In this document: positions 17,986-25,790 of the stretch, piece after piece | Position numbering within the stretch: the first letter of the stretch is position 1 | How the letters are laid out: each line of letters starts with the position of its first letter | DNA from: JAPHSX01 sp041554195 | Lineage (GTDB): Bacteria > Pseudomonadota > Gammaproteobacteria > Thiohalomonadales > Thiohalomonadaceae | DNA length: 64,000 nucleotides | NCBI GenBank assembly: GCA_041554195.1 | Contig: JBFFMJ010000005.1 | Coordinates: 124,001-188,000, forward strand | Direction: 5' to 3' | Translations under genes and position numbers: made by a program | Notes under the pieces: generated by a model | Told to the model about the DNA's origin: nothing | Seen by the model: the letters and a program-made list of their open reading frames with translations, nothing else | Database searches by the model: none

Positions 17986-18798
17986 TTAGAACAGTGAGGC
18001 GGAGAGTTCGTTAATTGCTGTGAGCATCTCCGGATCATCGGTCAGCGCCTGGGCGATGGCGCTGTGGCAGGCATCAACGGCGGAGACCTCAGAGGCGATC
18101 AGCTTGGCGGCATGAACTAATAACCGTGTCGATGCCCCCTCCTCAAGGCCGCTGCCCTTGAGGTTGCGGGTCATGGCGGCGAACTTCACCAGCTTGCTCG
18201 CCATCTCAGCCCCGACGCCGCTCTCCTTCTGCACGATCTGCTGTTCTAGGCTAGCCTCGGGGTAGTCGAACTCCAGCGCGACGAAGCGCTGTCGGGTGCT
18301 CTGCTTGAGATCCTTGAGTACGCTCTGGTAGCCGGGGTTGTAGGAGATGGCGAGACAGAATTCGGGGCTGGCGCGCAGTAGCTCGCCGCGTTTTTCCATC
18401 GGCAGCACGCGCCGGTCGTCGGCCAGCGGGTGGATCACCACCATGGTGTCCTTGCGTGCCTCGACGATCTCATCGAGATAGCAGATCGCCCCAGCCCGCA
18501 CCGCCGCGGCCAGCGGGCCATCGACCCAGGAGGTCTCCCCACCCTTAATAAGGTATCGCCCCACCAGATCGGAGGCAGTGAGGTCGTCGTGACAGGAGAC
18601 GGTGACCAGCGGGCGTTGCAGTCGCCACGCCATGTACTCCATAAAACGGCTCTTGCCGCAACCGGTCGGCCCCTTGATCAGCACAGGCAGACCGTTCTGG
18701 TAGGCGGCCTCGAAGATCGCGATCTCCTGGCCGGTGGCTTCATAGTAGGGTTCTGAGGTGATGTAATTCTCCTCAGTTTGCAGGGGGCTTGCTTGCAC
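17986..18798 (-). CDS. cbbQ: CbbQ/NorQ-type MoxR AAA+ ATPase
   Basis: 270 residues, the size of CbbQ. Walker A is GPTGCGKS at 43-50; Walker B is CYLDE at about 106-110; sensor and arginine regions are visible (ISYNPGYQ, STRQRFVALEFDYP). A GTG start is preceded by AAAGGTGA. The protein forms hexameric ATPases that strip inhibitory sugar phosphates from Rubisco together with CbbO. It is transcribed divergently from qmoA, from a 289-nt shared region. No Rubisco genes lie in the window. Confidence 0.85.
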   Translation of the reverse strand: MQASPLQTEENYITSEPYYEATGQEIAIFEAAYQNGLPVLIKGPTGCGKSRFMEYMAWRLQRPLVTVSCHDDLTASDLVGRYLIKGGETSWVDGPLAAAVRAGAICYLDEIVEARKDTMVVIHPLADDRRVLPMEKRGELLRASPEFCLAISYNPGYQSVLKDLKQSTRQRFVALEFDYPEASLEQQIVQKESGVGAEMASKLVKFAAMTRNLKGSGLEEGASTRLLVHAAKLIASEVSAVDACHSAIAQALTDDPEMLTAINELSASLF

Positions 18799-19087
18799 AG
18801 TGTCACCTTTGTTCTATAAACAATAATTCCTGAGGAAAAAACTTAACTTTTATCCGTGGTGATGGCAAATAATTGCTCATAACAAAAACATATAAACATT
18901 CTATTTGCGCATTGGAAAATTCGATGCGGGATCTGGTGGGCTTTCTCACTCAGAGCGGGTATCGTGTGCCCTCTAATTTTTATATTAGCGCGCATTCCGC
19001 AGTAAAAAGGTGCGAAATAGGCCCGATTATCGCGGAACTCGAGCATGAATTTCATAATGATAAGGTTGACCTTGATGGAGGTAATCA
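18799..19087. promoter_or_regulatory. Divergent promoter region of cbbQ and qmoA
   Basis: 289 nt, AT-rich at the cbbQ side, with no convincing gene. GGAGG precedes the qmoA ATG. A 75-codon open frame on the plus strand here has no good start signal and is not called. Confidence 0.5.
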
Positions 19088-20368
19088 ATGTCTGAGGTAG
19101 TCGCAACCAACGAGACCATAATGGTCGTAGGTGGCGGTATCAGTGGTCTTACCGCAGCGCTGGAAGCAGCTGAGTGCGGTAAGCAGGTTCTGCTGATCGA
19201 AAAAGCCCCCACCGTCGGTGGCCGTGTAGGCCAAATGTATAAGTATTTCCCGAAGCTCTGCTTCCCCACCTGCGGACTGGAGATCCAGTACCGTCGACTG
19301 AAGGCGAACAAAAATATTCGCCTGATGACGATGACCGAGGTGAGCGGTGTCAGTGGCGAGGCGGGTAATTACTCCGTCGACCTTAAGGTTGCCCCGCGCT
19401 ACGTCAACGAGAACTGCACCGCCTGTGGCGATTGCGGTAACGCGGTCGAAGCCGAGGTGGACAGTGCCCACAACTACGGCATGATGAAGAAAAAGGCGGC
19501 CTACCTGCCCCATAATATGGCCTACCCGCAGCGCTATGTTATCGACCCCAGCATCATCGGTACCGCCGATGCCGACAAGGCGAAAGAGGCCTGTAAGGTC
19601 GGTGCGGTTGACCTCGAGATGCAGGAGGAGAACCTCTCCGTCACCGTTGGCGCCATCATCTGGTCTACCGGCTGGAAGCCCTACGATGCGGCGAAGATTC
19701 AGCCCTACGGCTATGACCGCTATGACAATGTCATCAGCAACGTCGAGTTTGAGCGCATGATGGACCCGATGGGCCCGACCGGCGGCAAGATTCAACGTGC
19801 CGACGGCTCCACCCCCAGCAACATCGCCTTCATCCAGTGTGCCGGTTCGCGTGACCGTAACCACCTCAAGCACTGCTCGCGCGTCTGCTGCATGGCCTCA
19901 CTGAAGCAGACCACCTACGTGGCCGAGCAGTTGGGTGATGCCTGCAAGTCGACCATCTACTATATCGACATTCGCGCCATCGACCGTATCGACGACTTCC
20001 ACCAGAAGGTGAAGCAGGACCCCAACGTCAGCTTCATCAAGTCCAAGGTGGCCAACGTGACTTCCGGTGCCGACGGTAACGTGACCCTTAACGGTGTTGA
20101 TACCGAGGGTTACAACCGTTACGCCAACGAACATGACCTGGTGGTGCTGGCCACCGGTATGGAATCCACTGTTCCGGCTGGTGTCCTCCCTGAGGGCACG
20201 GTGATCAACGAGCACGGCTTCATCGATGCCGATGAGTCCAATGGCGGCATCTTCGGTGCCGGCTGCTCGTCCGATGCGCTGGACGTTAACCGTGCAGCAC
20301 AGAGTGCTACCGCGGCGGCGCTTCGCGCCATCCAGGTAGTCAATCAGGTTGCAGGAACGGAGGGTTAA
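19088..20368 (+). CDS. qmoA: Quinone-interacting oxidoreductase complex flavoprotein QmoA (HdrA-like)
   Basis: 426 residues. FAD motif VVGGGISGLTAALEAAECGKQVLLIEKAPTVGG is at the N-terminus (shortened HdrA-type flavoprotein). The segment CFPTCGLEIQYRRL and the cluster CTACGDCGNAVEAE (about 113-121) are QmoA features, as are FIQCAGSRDRNHLKHCSRVCCM and a C-terminal FAD-binding GIFGAGCSSDALDVNRAAQSAT. QmoA accepts electrons from AprBA in oxidisers or delivers them in sulfate reducers. GGAGG ribosome-binding site; the next gene begins 4 nt after the stop. Confidence 0.95.
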   Translation: MSEVVATNETIMVVGGGISGLTAALEAAECGKQVLLIEKAPTVGGRVGQMYKYFPKLCFPTCGLEIQYRRLKANKNIRLMTMTEVSGVSGEAGNYSVDLKVAPRYVNENCTACGDCGNAVEAEVDSAHNYGMMKKKAAYLPHNMAYPQRYVIDPSIIGTADADKAKEACKVGAVDLEMQEENLSVTVGAIIWSTGWKPYDAAKIQPYGYDRYDNVISNVEFERMMDPMGPTGGKIQRADGSTPSNIAFIQCAGSRDRNHLKHCSRVCCMASLKQTTYVAEQLGDACKSTIYYIDIRAIDRIDDFHQKVKQDPNVSFIKSKVANVTSGADGNVTLNGVDTEGYNRYANEHDLVVLATGMESTVPAGVLPEGTVINEHGFIDADESNGGIFGAGCSSDALDVNRAAQSATAAALRAIQVVNQVAGTEG

Positions 20369-20371
20369 GAC

Positions 20372-22594
20372 GTGGCTGACATGAAGATTGGAGCTTATAT
20401 CTGTAAGGGTTGCGGCATCGAGGATCGTCTCGATGTGGATCAGCTCACCATGACCGCTACCCGCGACGGTAAGGCGGCCATCGGTAAGGATCACGAAATG
20501 CTATGTAACGCCGAGGGCGTTAAGATGATCCAGGACGATATCGACAACGAGGGCGTGAATCGCGTCGTCGTCGTCGGTTGTTCGCGTCGTGCCAAGACCG
20601 AGGCCTTCAGCTTTGAGGGGGTACACATTTCCCGCGTTAACCTGCGTGAGGGTGTTATCTGGGTTCGCCCCGATACCGACGAGGCGCGCGAGACCACTCA
20701 GGAGATGGCCGACGACTACGTGCGTATGGGCTGTGCCGAGTCGAAGTACTCCAAGCCACCGGAGTCTTCCGGTGAACAGAGTCTGACTCGTGCGCTGATG
20801 GTGGTTGGTGGTGGTGTAGCGGGTTTGACCGCTGCCATCGAAGGTGCCAAGACCGGTTACGCCATTAACCTGATTGAGGCGGGCGACGCCCTGGGCGGTG
20901 CCGCTGCTCAGGAGTACAAGTCAGTCCCCACCAGGAATGGTCTGCAGGGTCCGGTGGAGAACACTGTTGGCGCGCTGGTTGACGCGGTTAACGCCCACGA
21001 CAAGATCACCGTCCATCTTAATACCACTGTTACCAAGACCAGTGGTGCGCCGGGTCGCTTTAGTGCCGAGCTCTCCGATGGCAGCAGCATTACCTTCGGT
21101 GCCATCGTGCAGGCCACCGGTGCCAAGGCCTACGATATGAACCTGCTGCCGGAGTTCTCTCCAGGCAATGCCGATGTCATGGACCAGGCCCAGTTCGAGG
21201 CGATGGTTAAGGCCAACGACGGTGCCATCAAAAAGGCCGACGGCTCTGATGCCAATAACGTGGTCTTCGTGCAGTGTGCCGGTCAGCGCAGCGAGAAGGA
21301 GGGTCACCTCCCTTACTGCTCCGGCCACTGCTGTACGACTTCTATTAAGCAGGCCCACTATGTGAAGGCCGCCGGTGGCGATGCCACCGTCATCTTCGAT
21401 GACCTGCGTACCCCTGGTGCCACCGGTGAGGACTTCTACCGCTCGGCCCAGGAGGCAGGTGTTACCTTCTCCAAGGGTGAGGTAAGCGCGGTGAGCGACT
21501 CCCTTGAGGTGAGCTACAACGACAAGATCCTGGCGGAAGATACCAGCATCCAGGCCGACATCGTGGTGCTGGCTACCGGTCAGATCCCCAACTCCGGTCC
21601 CAACCCCTACCTGGCTATTGAACGGGGTCAGGCGAAGGAAGATGGTGACGATGAACTGGTTGCCAAGCTGGATGCCGAGCTTGAGGTTCAACCGCAGCCG
21701 ATCCTCAACCTTGACTACCGTCAGGGCACCGATCTGCCGCACCTGAAGCACGGCTTTAACGACAGCCATTTCATCTGCTTCCCCTACGAGACCCGTCGTA
21801 CCGGCATCTATGCCGCCGGTCCGGTGCGTCGTCCGATGGACGACCAGCAGGCGATCGAGGATGCCACTGGCGCTACGCTGAAGGCGATTCAGGCGTGTGA
21901 GAACTCGGCCCTGGGCCGTGCTGCACACCCCCGCTCCGGCGACCTGTCGTTCCCCAGCTTCCGCAAGGATGGCTGTACCCAGTGTAAGCGCTGCACCGTG
22001 GAGTGCCCCTTCGGCGCCATCGACGAGGACGAGCAGGGCTACCCGCAGTACAACGAGGGCCGCTGCCGTCGTTGTGGTACCTGTATGGGTGCCTGCCCGG
22101 TGCGCGTTATCTCCTTCGAGAACTACTCCATCGACTCCGTCGGCCAGCAGCTTAAGGCCGTTGATATCCCGGATGAGTTCGACGAGAAGCCGCGTATTCT
22201 GGTACTGGCCTGTGAGAACGACGCCTACCCGGCTCTCGATATGTCCGCGATGAACCGTACCGAGCACAGCTCTTTTGCCCGTGTCATCCCGGTTCGCTGC
22301 CTTGGTTCGGTTAACGTTATCTGGATCACCGATGCCCTTAACAGCGGCTACGACGGTATCATCCTGCTGGGTTGCCAGAAGGGTGACAACTATCAGTGCC
22401 ACTTTGTTAAAGGCTCCGAGATGGCTCATATCCGTATGAGCAAGGTCGACGAAACCCTGACTACCCTCAACCTCGAAAAAGAGCGCGTAGGGACCTACGA
22501 AGTGTCCATCACCGATGTCGATAGAATTCCCCAGATCATTAATGATATGGAGAAGACCATTAGCGAGATCGGCATGAGCCCATTCAAGTTCTAA
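20372..22594 (+). CDS. qmoB: Quinone-interacting oxidoreductase complex subunit QmoB (HdrA/MvhD-like)
   Basis: 740 residues; GTG start, seven bases after GGAGGG that lies in the end of qmoA. An N-terminal Cys-containing domain (CKGCGIEDRLDVDQL) is followed by an FAD domain (VVGGGVAGLTAAIEGAKTGY, about 143-162). Then come FVQCAGQRSEKEGHLPYCSGHCCTTS, a two-cluster ferredoxin region (CTQCKRCTVECPFGAI and CRRCGTCMGACPV, about 545-588), and an MvhD-type [2Fe-2S] domain with GCQKGDNYQCHFVKG. This order is that of QmoB. It bridges QmoA and the HdrCB-like subunits. Confidence 0.94.
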   Translation: MADMKIGAYICKGCGIEDRLDVDQLTMTATRDGKAAIGKDHEMLCNAEGVKMIQDDIDNEGVNRVVVVGCSRRAKTEAFSFEGVHISRVNLREGVIWVRPDTDEARETTQEMADDYVRMGCAESKYSKPPESSGEQSLTRALMVVGGGVAGLTAAIEGAKTGYAINLIEAGDALGGAAAQEYKSVPTRNGLQGPVENTVGALVDAVNAHDKITVHLNTTVTKTSGAPGRFSAELSDGSSITFGAIVQATGAKAYDMNLLPEFSPGNADVMDQAQFEAMVKANDGAIKKADGSDANNVVFVQCAGQRSEKEGHLPYCSGHCCTTSIKQAHYVKAAGGDATVIFDDLRTPGATGEDFYRSAQEAGVTFSKGEVSAVSDSLEVSYNDKILAEDTSIQADIVVLATGQIPNSGPNPYLAIERGQAKEDGDDELVAKLDAELEVQPQPILNLDYRQGTDLPHLKHGFNDSHFICFPYETRRTGIYAAGPVRRPMDDQQAIEDATGATLKAIQACENSALGRAAHPRSGDLSFPSFRKDGCTQCKRCTVECPFGAIDEDEQGYPQYNEGRCRRCGTCMGACPVRVISFENYSIDSVGQQLKAVDIPDEFDEKPRILVLACENDAYPALDMSAMNRTEHSSFARVIPVRCLGSVNVIWITDALNSGYDGIILLGCQKGDNYQCHFVKGSEMAHIRMSKVDETLTTLNLEKERVGTYEVSITDVDRIPQIINDMEKTISEIGMSPFKF

Positions 22595-22606
22595 GGAGAC
22601 ATCACC

Positions 22607-23233
22607 ATGAGTAACATGAATCAGGCGATGGCCGAAAAATATCGCAGCAACTTCCTCAAAGAGGTCGAGGCTAACGTTGAGGAAGGCCACTGGGTCAAGA
22701 TGTGTATGCAGTGCGGCGTCTGCTCGGGCTCCTGTCCGATGCAGAACCACTGGGAGCATCCGCCACAGGAGCTGTTTATGATGATTCGCGCCAACAAGCG
22801 CGAAGAGGTCCTGAGCAGCAACTCCATGTGGATGTGTACCTCCTGCTACAACTGTATCGCCCGCTGTCCGCGTGGCGTACAGATCACCCACATCATGCAC
22901 GGCCTGGCCACCTACGCGAAGCGTTTGGGCCTGGTGCCGAAGAATCAGCAGACCGCCATGTTTGCCCAGAAGATGTGGGACAACCTGACCAAGAAGGGCC
23001 GTACCAACGAGCTGAAGCTGGGTCTCTCGCTTTACTTCATGAACGGCATCGGCGAAGGCATCAAGAAGGCCCTCTCGATGAAGGATGTCGGCCTTGGCAT
23101 GATGAAGACCGGCCGCCTCTCCCCGATGGAGATGCTCGGCGGTCATGGCATCAAGGACACTTCAGGTTTACAGAAGATGCTGGCCAAGGCGCAAGAGATT
23201 GAAACCAAGCACATCGAAGGCTACAAAGGCTGA
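22607..23233 (+). CDS. hdrC: HdrC-like ferredoxin subunit of the Qmo complex
   Basis: 208 residues. Two [4Fe-4S] motifs occur: CMQCGVCSGSCPM (about 31-43) and CTSCYNCIARCPRG (about 78-91). No transmembrane segment is visible, unlike QmoC, in which an HdrC-like part is fused to a heme b membrane domain. The C-terminal half is helical (KLGLSLYFMNGIGEGIKKAL). The gene sits 12 nt after qmoB. The arrangement qmoA-qmoB-hdrC-hdrB is known from Gram-positive sulfate reducers and some sulfur oxidisers in place of qmoC. Confidence 0.9.
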   Translation: MSNMNQAMAEKYRSNFLKEVEANVEEGHWVKMCMQCGVCSGSCPMQNHWEHPPQELFMMIRANKREEVLSSNSMWMCTSCYNCIARCPRGVQITHIMHGLATYAKRLGLVPKNQQTAMFAQKMWDNLTKKGRTNELKLGLSLYFMNGIGEGIKKALSMKDVGLGMMKTGRLSPMEMLGGHGIKDTSGLQKMLAKAQEIETKHIEGYKG

Positions 23234-23244
23234 GGAATAAGACA

Positions 23245-24147
23245 ATGGCAAAGTACGAATTTTCCTATTACCCCGGCTGTTCTTCGCAATCGAAGGCCTC
23301 GGCCGACAACTACATGAAGGCCAATAAGGTCGTCTGTGAAGAGCTGGATATTCAGCTCAACGAGATCCCCGACTGGAACTGCTGTTCCGCCTCTATCGGC
23401 TACGCCGGTGGTGGTGAGCTGCCGCGTCTCTCACTGAGTGCGCGTAACATCGCCCTGTCGCAGCAGGCGCATGGACAGCAGGATATCGTTAGCCCCTGTG
23501 CCGCCTGCTGGCTTGCCACCCGCGAGACCAAAGAGCGCATCGAAGAGCATCCCCGTATCCGTGATGGCATCGGTGAGGCTCTCGGTGAGATCGGTCTGAA
23601 GATCGAAGGCGAAATGCCCAAGGCGCGCCACATGGTTGAGGTCCTCGTTGAGGATGTCGGCTATGAGGAGATCAAGTCCAAGGTGGTCAAGCCGCTGGAA
23701 GGTCTGAAGATCGCAGGCTACGTCGGCTGTCAGACCAACCGTCCCTTCGGCATTGATGGCGAGTCACACGAAAACCCCATGTACCTCGACAAGATGGTAC
23801 AGGCACTCGGTGGTGAGGCGGTCGACAAGTATGAGAAGAAGGCCTCATGCTGCGGCGGCGCACTGATGTTCTCCGAGCCCGAGAAGTCACAGGGCCTGGT
23901 CAAGGACATCATCGAAGCGGCCTACGACGGCGGTGCCGACATGATCGTCACCCCCTGCCCGGTCTGCCAGATGAACGTGGAGGTCTACCAGGGTCACATC
24001 AACAAGACCTACGGCACCAAGTTTAACATTCCAGTGGTTTACTACTCCAACCTGATGGCTGTCGCCTTCGGTAAGAGTGCTAAAGAAGCCGCGCTGAATG
24101 GGCAGATGATCCGTGCCAAACAGCTGGAAGATATTGCTAATAAGTAA
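23245..24147 (+). CDS. hdrB: HdrB-like CCG-domain subunit of the Qmo complex
   Basis: 300 residues with two CCG-type cysteine domains: YYPGCSSQSKAS with NCCSAS and CAACW in the first half, and GCQTNRPFG with CCGGALMFSEPEK and CPVCQMN in the second. These bind the noncubane [4Fe-4S] clusters in HdrB. In HdrABC the site reduces a heterodisulfide; here the substrate is unknown, and the subunit may pass AprBA electrons to a soluble or membrane acceptor. It is last in the operon, with a strong terminator 28 nt after the stop. Confidence 0.92.
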   Translation: MAKYEFSYYPGCSSQSKASADNYMKANKVVCEELDIQLNEIPDWNCCSASIGYAGGGELPRLSLSARNIALSQQAHGQQDIVSPCAACWLATRETKERIEEHPRIRDGIGEALGEIGLKIEGEMPKARHMVEVLVEDVGYEEIKSKVVKPLEGLKIAGYVGCQTNRPFGIDGESHENPMYLDKMVQALGGEAVDKYEKKASCCGGALMFSEPEKSQGLVKDIIEAAYDGGADMIVTPCPVCQMNVEVYQGHINKTYGTKFNIPVVYYSNLMAVAFGKSAKEAALNGQMIRAKQLEDIANK

Positions 24148-24174
24148 TTAATTGTAAGAGCAATAAAAACTTCG

Positions 24175-24201
24175 AGCCCCGCTTTATGCGGGGCTTTTTT
24201 A
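24175..24201 (+). terminator. Intrinsic terminator of the qmo-hdr operon
   Basis: AGCCCCGC / GCGGGGCT stem, 5-nt loop, then a T-run. Confidence 0.92.
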
Positions 24202-24307
24202 TGGAAATAAGCCTGGGCTACCAATAAAACCAAGAGGGAATTACATATGACCAAATTAGAAATTATCGCTGATTTTTAGGAGCATATGGCCGGGGTGGAG
24301 CAGCAAC

Positions 24308-24338
24308 AAAAAAGGGCGACTATTAGTCGCCCTTTTTT
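24308..24338. terminator. Bidirectional terminator of the SEL1 gene
   Basis: A-run, GGGCGAC / GTCGCCC stem with a TATTA loop, T-run; symmetric. It closes the minus-strand SEL1 gene. Between 24202 and 24307 only a 10-codon frame (24247-24279) with a GAGGG site is seen, too little to call. Confidence 0.85.
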
Positions 24339-24356
24339 ATATTGAGGACCGATAAG

Positions 24357-24794
24357 TTACATATCAAAGCCGGCCTTTTTGTAATACTCCATCGCCTTGG
24401 CTTCATCCTTCTCTACGCCGTAGCCATCCTGGTACATCATGCCCATGGTGGTAAGGGAGCCCTGCATACCCTGGGCGGCGGCCTTTTCAAACCATTCGAT
24501 CGCTTTACTGGCGTCTTTCTCTACCCCTTCGCCTTCGAGGAACATCACGGCGTAGCCGTGTTGTGCCAGGCCGTGGCCAGCCTCGGCTGCGGCCCTCATG
24601 TATTTGACCGCTTCGGGCATATTGGGGGTGCCGATAAGGCCACCCTGCTGCATGATGGCGACGCGGTATTGCGCCTCAATGTTGCCCTGATCGGCCAGCG
24701 GGGAGAGCAGTTGCATGGCGGTGGCGAAGTGTTTGCCTTCAAAGGCGGCGATGCCGCTGCTAAGAGCCATATCGTCGTTGTGGGAATCACTCAT
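24357..24794 (-). CDS. SEL1/tetratricopeptide-like repeat protein
   Basis: 145 residues from the ATG at 24794; an in-frame TTG at 24806 is really part of the TTGAGG ribosome-binding site. About three SEL1 repeats are visible: NIEAQYRVAIMQQGGLIGTPNMPEAVKYMRAAAEAG, HGLAQHGYAVMFLEGEGVEKDASKAIEWFEKAAAQG and MQGSLTTMGMMYQDGYGVEKDEAKAMEYYKKAG. There is no signal peptide, so it is a probable cytoplasmic adaptor. It converges on the qmo-hdr operon. Confidence 0.88.
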   Translation of the reverse strand: MSDSHNDDMALSSGIAAFEGKHFATAMQLLSPLADQGNIEAQYRVAIMQQGGLIGTPNMPEAVKYMRAAAEAGHGLAQHGYAVMFLEGEGVEKDASKAIEWFEKAAAQGMQGSLTTMGMMYQDGYGVEKDEAKAMEYYKKAGFDM

Positions 24795-25115
24795 GGGGAA
24801 CCTCAAAAATAGTTGTGTCGGTGTGGACGAACGGTACTGTTCGCCTCATAGCAAGTCAAATGGGTACGGTGACGGGTTTTTTAAAGGTCTAGGCTAGCCT
24901 GTCAGGCTGCTGGTGAGCTGGTTGTTGTCATTAGCTTCGAAACAGACGCTAGGATTGGGTCGGCAGCCCGCATCTTACGCTGTAGAATGTGCTGGAGCCT
25001 GTCCGGATAGAGACGGCGGTTGCGTGGTGCCATCATATTTCTTTAGAGATAATGACGCCTATTTTGTTATGGTTCATGAAAGGCTCTATTTAGTGAAAAC
25101 GGGGTATCTGACAAC
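24795..25115. other. Intergenic stretch, nothing recognised
   Basis: 321 nt between the SEL1 gene and murU. No plausible gene, tRNA or repeat is seen. It must carry promoters for both flanking divergent genes. A 68-codon open frame near the end lacks coding character. Confidence 0.5.
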
Positions 25116-25790
25116 ATGAAGGCGATGATACTGGCGGCGGGGCGGGGTGAGCGTATGCGACCGCTTACTGACCATACGCCAAAGCCGCTGTTGATGGTCG
25201 GCGGCAAGCGTCTCATTGAGTACCATCTGGAGGCCCTGGCTACTGCCGGGTTTCACGATGTGGTGATTAACCATGCCCACCTCGGCGCACAGATCGAACA
25301 GCTTCTGGGGGACGGGGGGCGCTACGGAGTGAGGATTCACTACTCAGCGGAAGCTGGGGCACTGGAGACCGGTGGCGGTATCTTTAATGCCCTGCCGCTA
25401 CTGGGGGACGCCCCCTTTGTGGTGGTGAATGGCGATGTCTGGTGCGACTACCCCTTTTCCCGCCTGCGCAAGATAGAGACGCAAGCAGCCCATCTGGTGC
25501 TGGTGCCCAATCCTCCGCAACATCCTGCGGGGGATTTTTGGCTACACGATGCTCTGGTAAGCGATGAGGGGGAGGGGGAACGGCTTACCTTCTCCGGCAT
25601 CGGGCTCTACCACCCCTCGCTGTTCGACGGTTGTGAGGCAGGGGCATTCCCGCTGGCCCCGCTGCTGCGCCGGGCGATGGCGCGGGGTCTGGTGAGTGGT
25701 GAGCAGTTTACGGGCCAGTGGTTCGATATCGGCACCCCCGAGCGCTTACAACAGCTCGATGAAAAACTGTGTGCGAGAGGTGTGGCCTGA
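25116..25790 (+). CDS. murU: N-acetylmuramate alpha-1-phosphate uridylyltransferase MurU
   Basis: 224 residues of the sugar nucleotidyltransferase fold. N-terminal signature LAAGRGERMRPLTDHTPKPLL, then INHAHLGAQIE, ETGGGIFNALPLLGD, VVNGDVWCDYPF and GQWFDIGTPERL. These match MurU, which makes UDP-MurNAc in the murein-recycling bypass of de novo MurA/MurB synthesis. Its usual partner, the kinase AmgK, is absent here; a gene for a GCS2-type ligase follows with a 1-base stop/start overlap (TGATG). Mpl, another recycling enzyme, is encoded near 53 kb. Confidence 0.9.
   Translation: MKAMILAAGRGERMRPLTDHTPKPLLMVGGKRLIEYHLEALATAGFHDVVINHAHLGAQIEQLLGDGGRYGVRIHYSAEAGALETGGGIFNALPLLGDAPFVVVNGDVWCDYPFSRLRKIETQAAHLVLVPNPPQHPAGDFWLHDALVSDEGEGERLTFSGIGLYHPSLFDGCEAGAFPLAPLLRRAMARGLVSGEQFTGQWFDIGTPERLQQLDEKLCARGVA

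Noticed and set aside
18873..19100. 75-codon frame in the cbbQ/qmoA spacer
   Set aside because: No ribosome-binding site; overlaps the qmoA start; composition is non-coding.
20921..23146. A 741-codon open frame antisense to qmoB and hdrC
   Set aside because: It lies opposite two genes with clear Fe-S and FAD motifs, has no ribosome-binding site or domain pattern, and arises from their G/C-biased codon use.
24247..24279. 10-codon leader-like frame after the qmo-hdr terminator
   Set aside because: It has a GAGGG site but no downstream gene to control and no attenuator layout.
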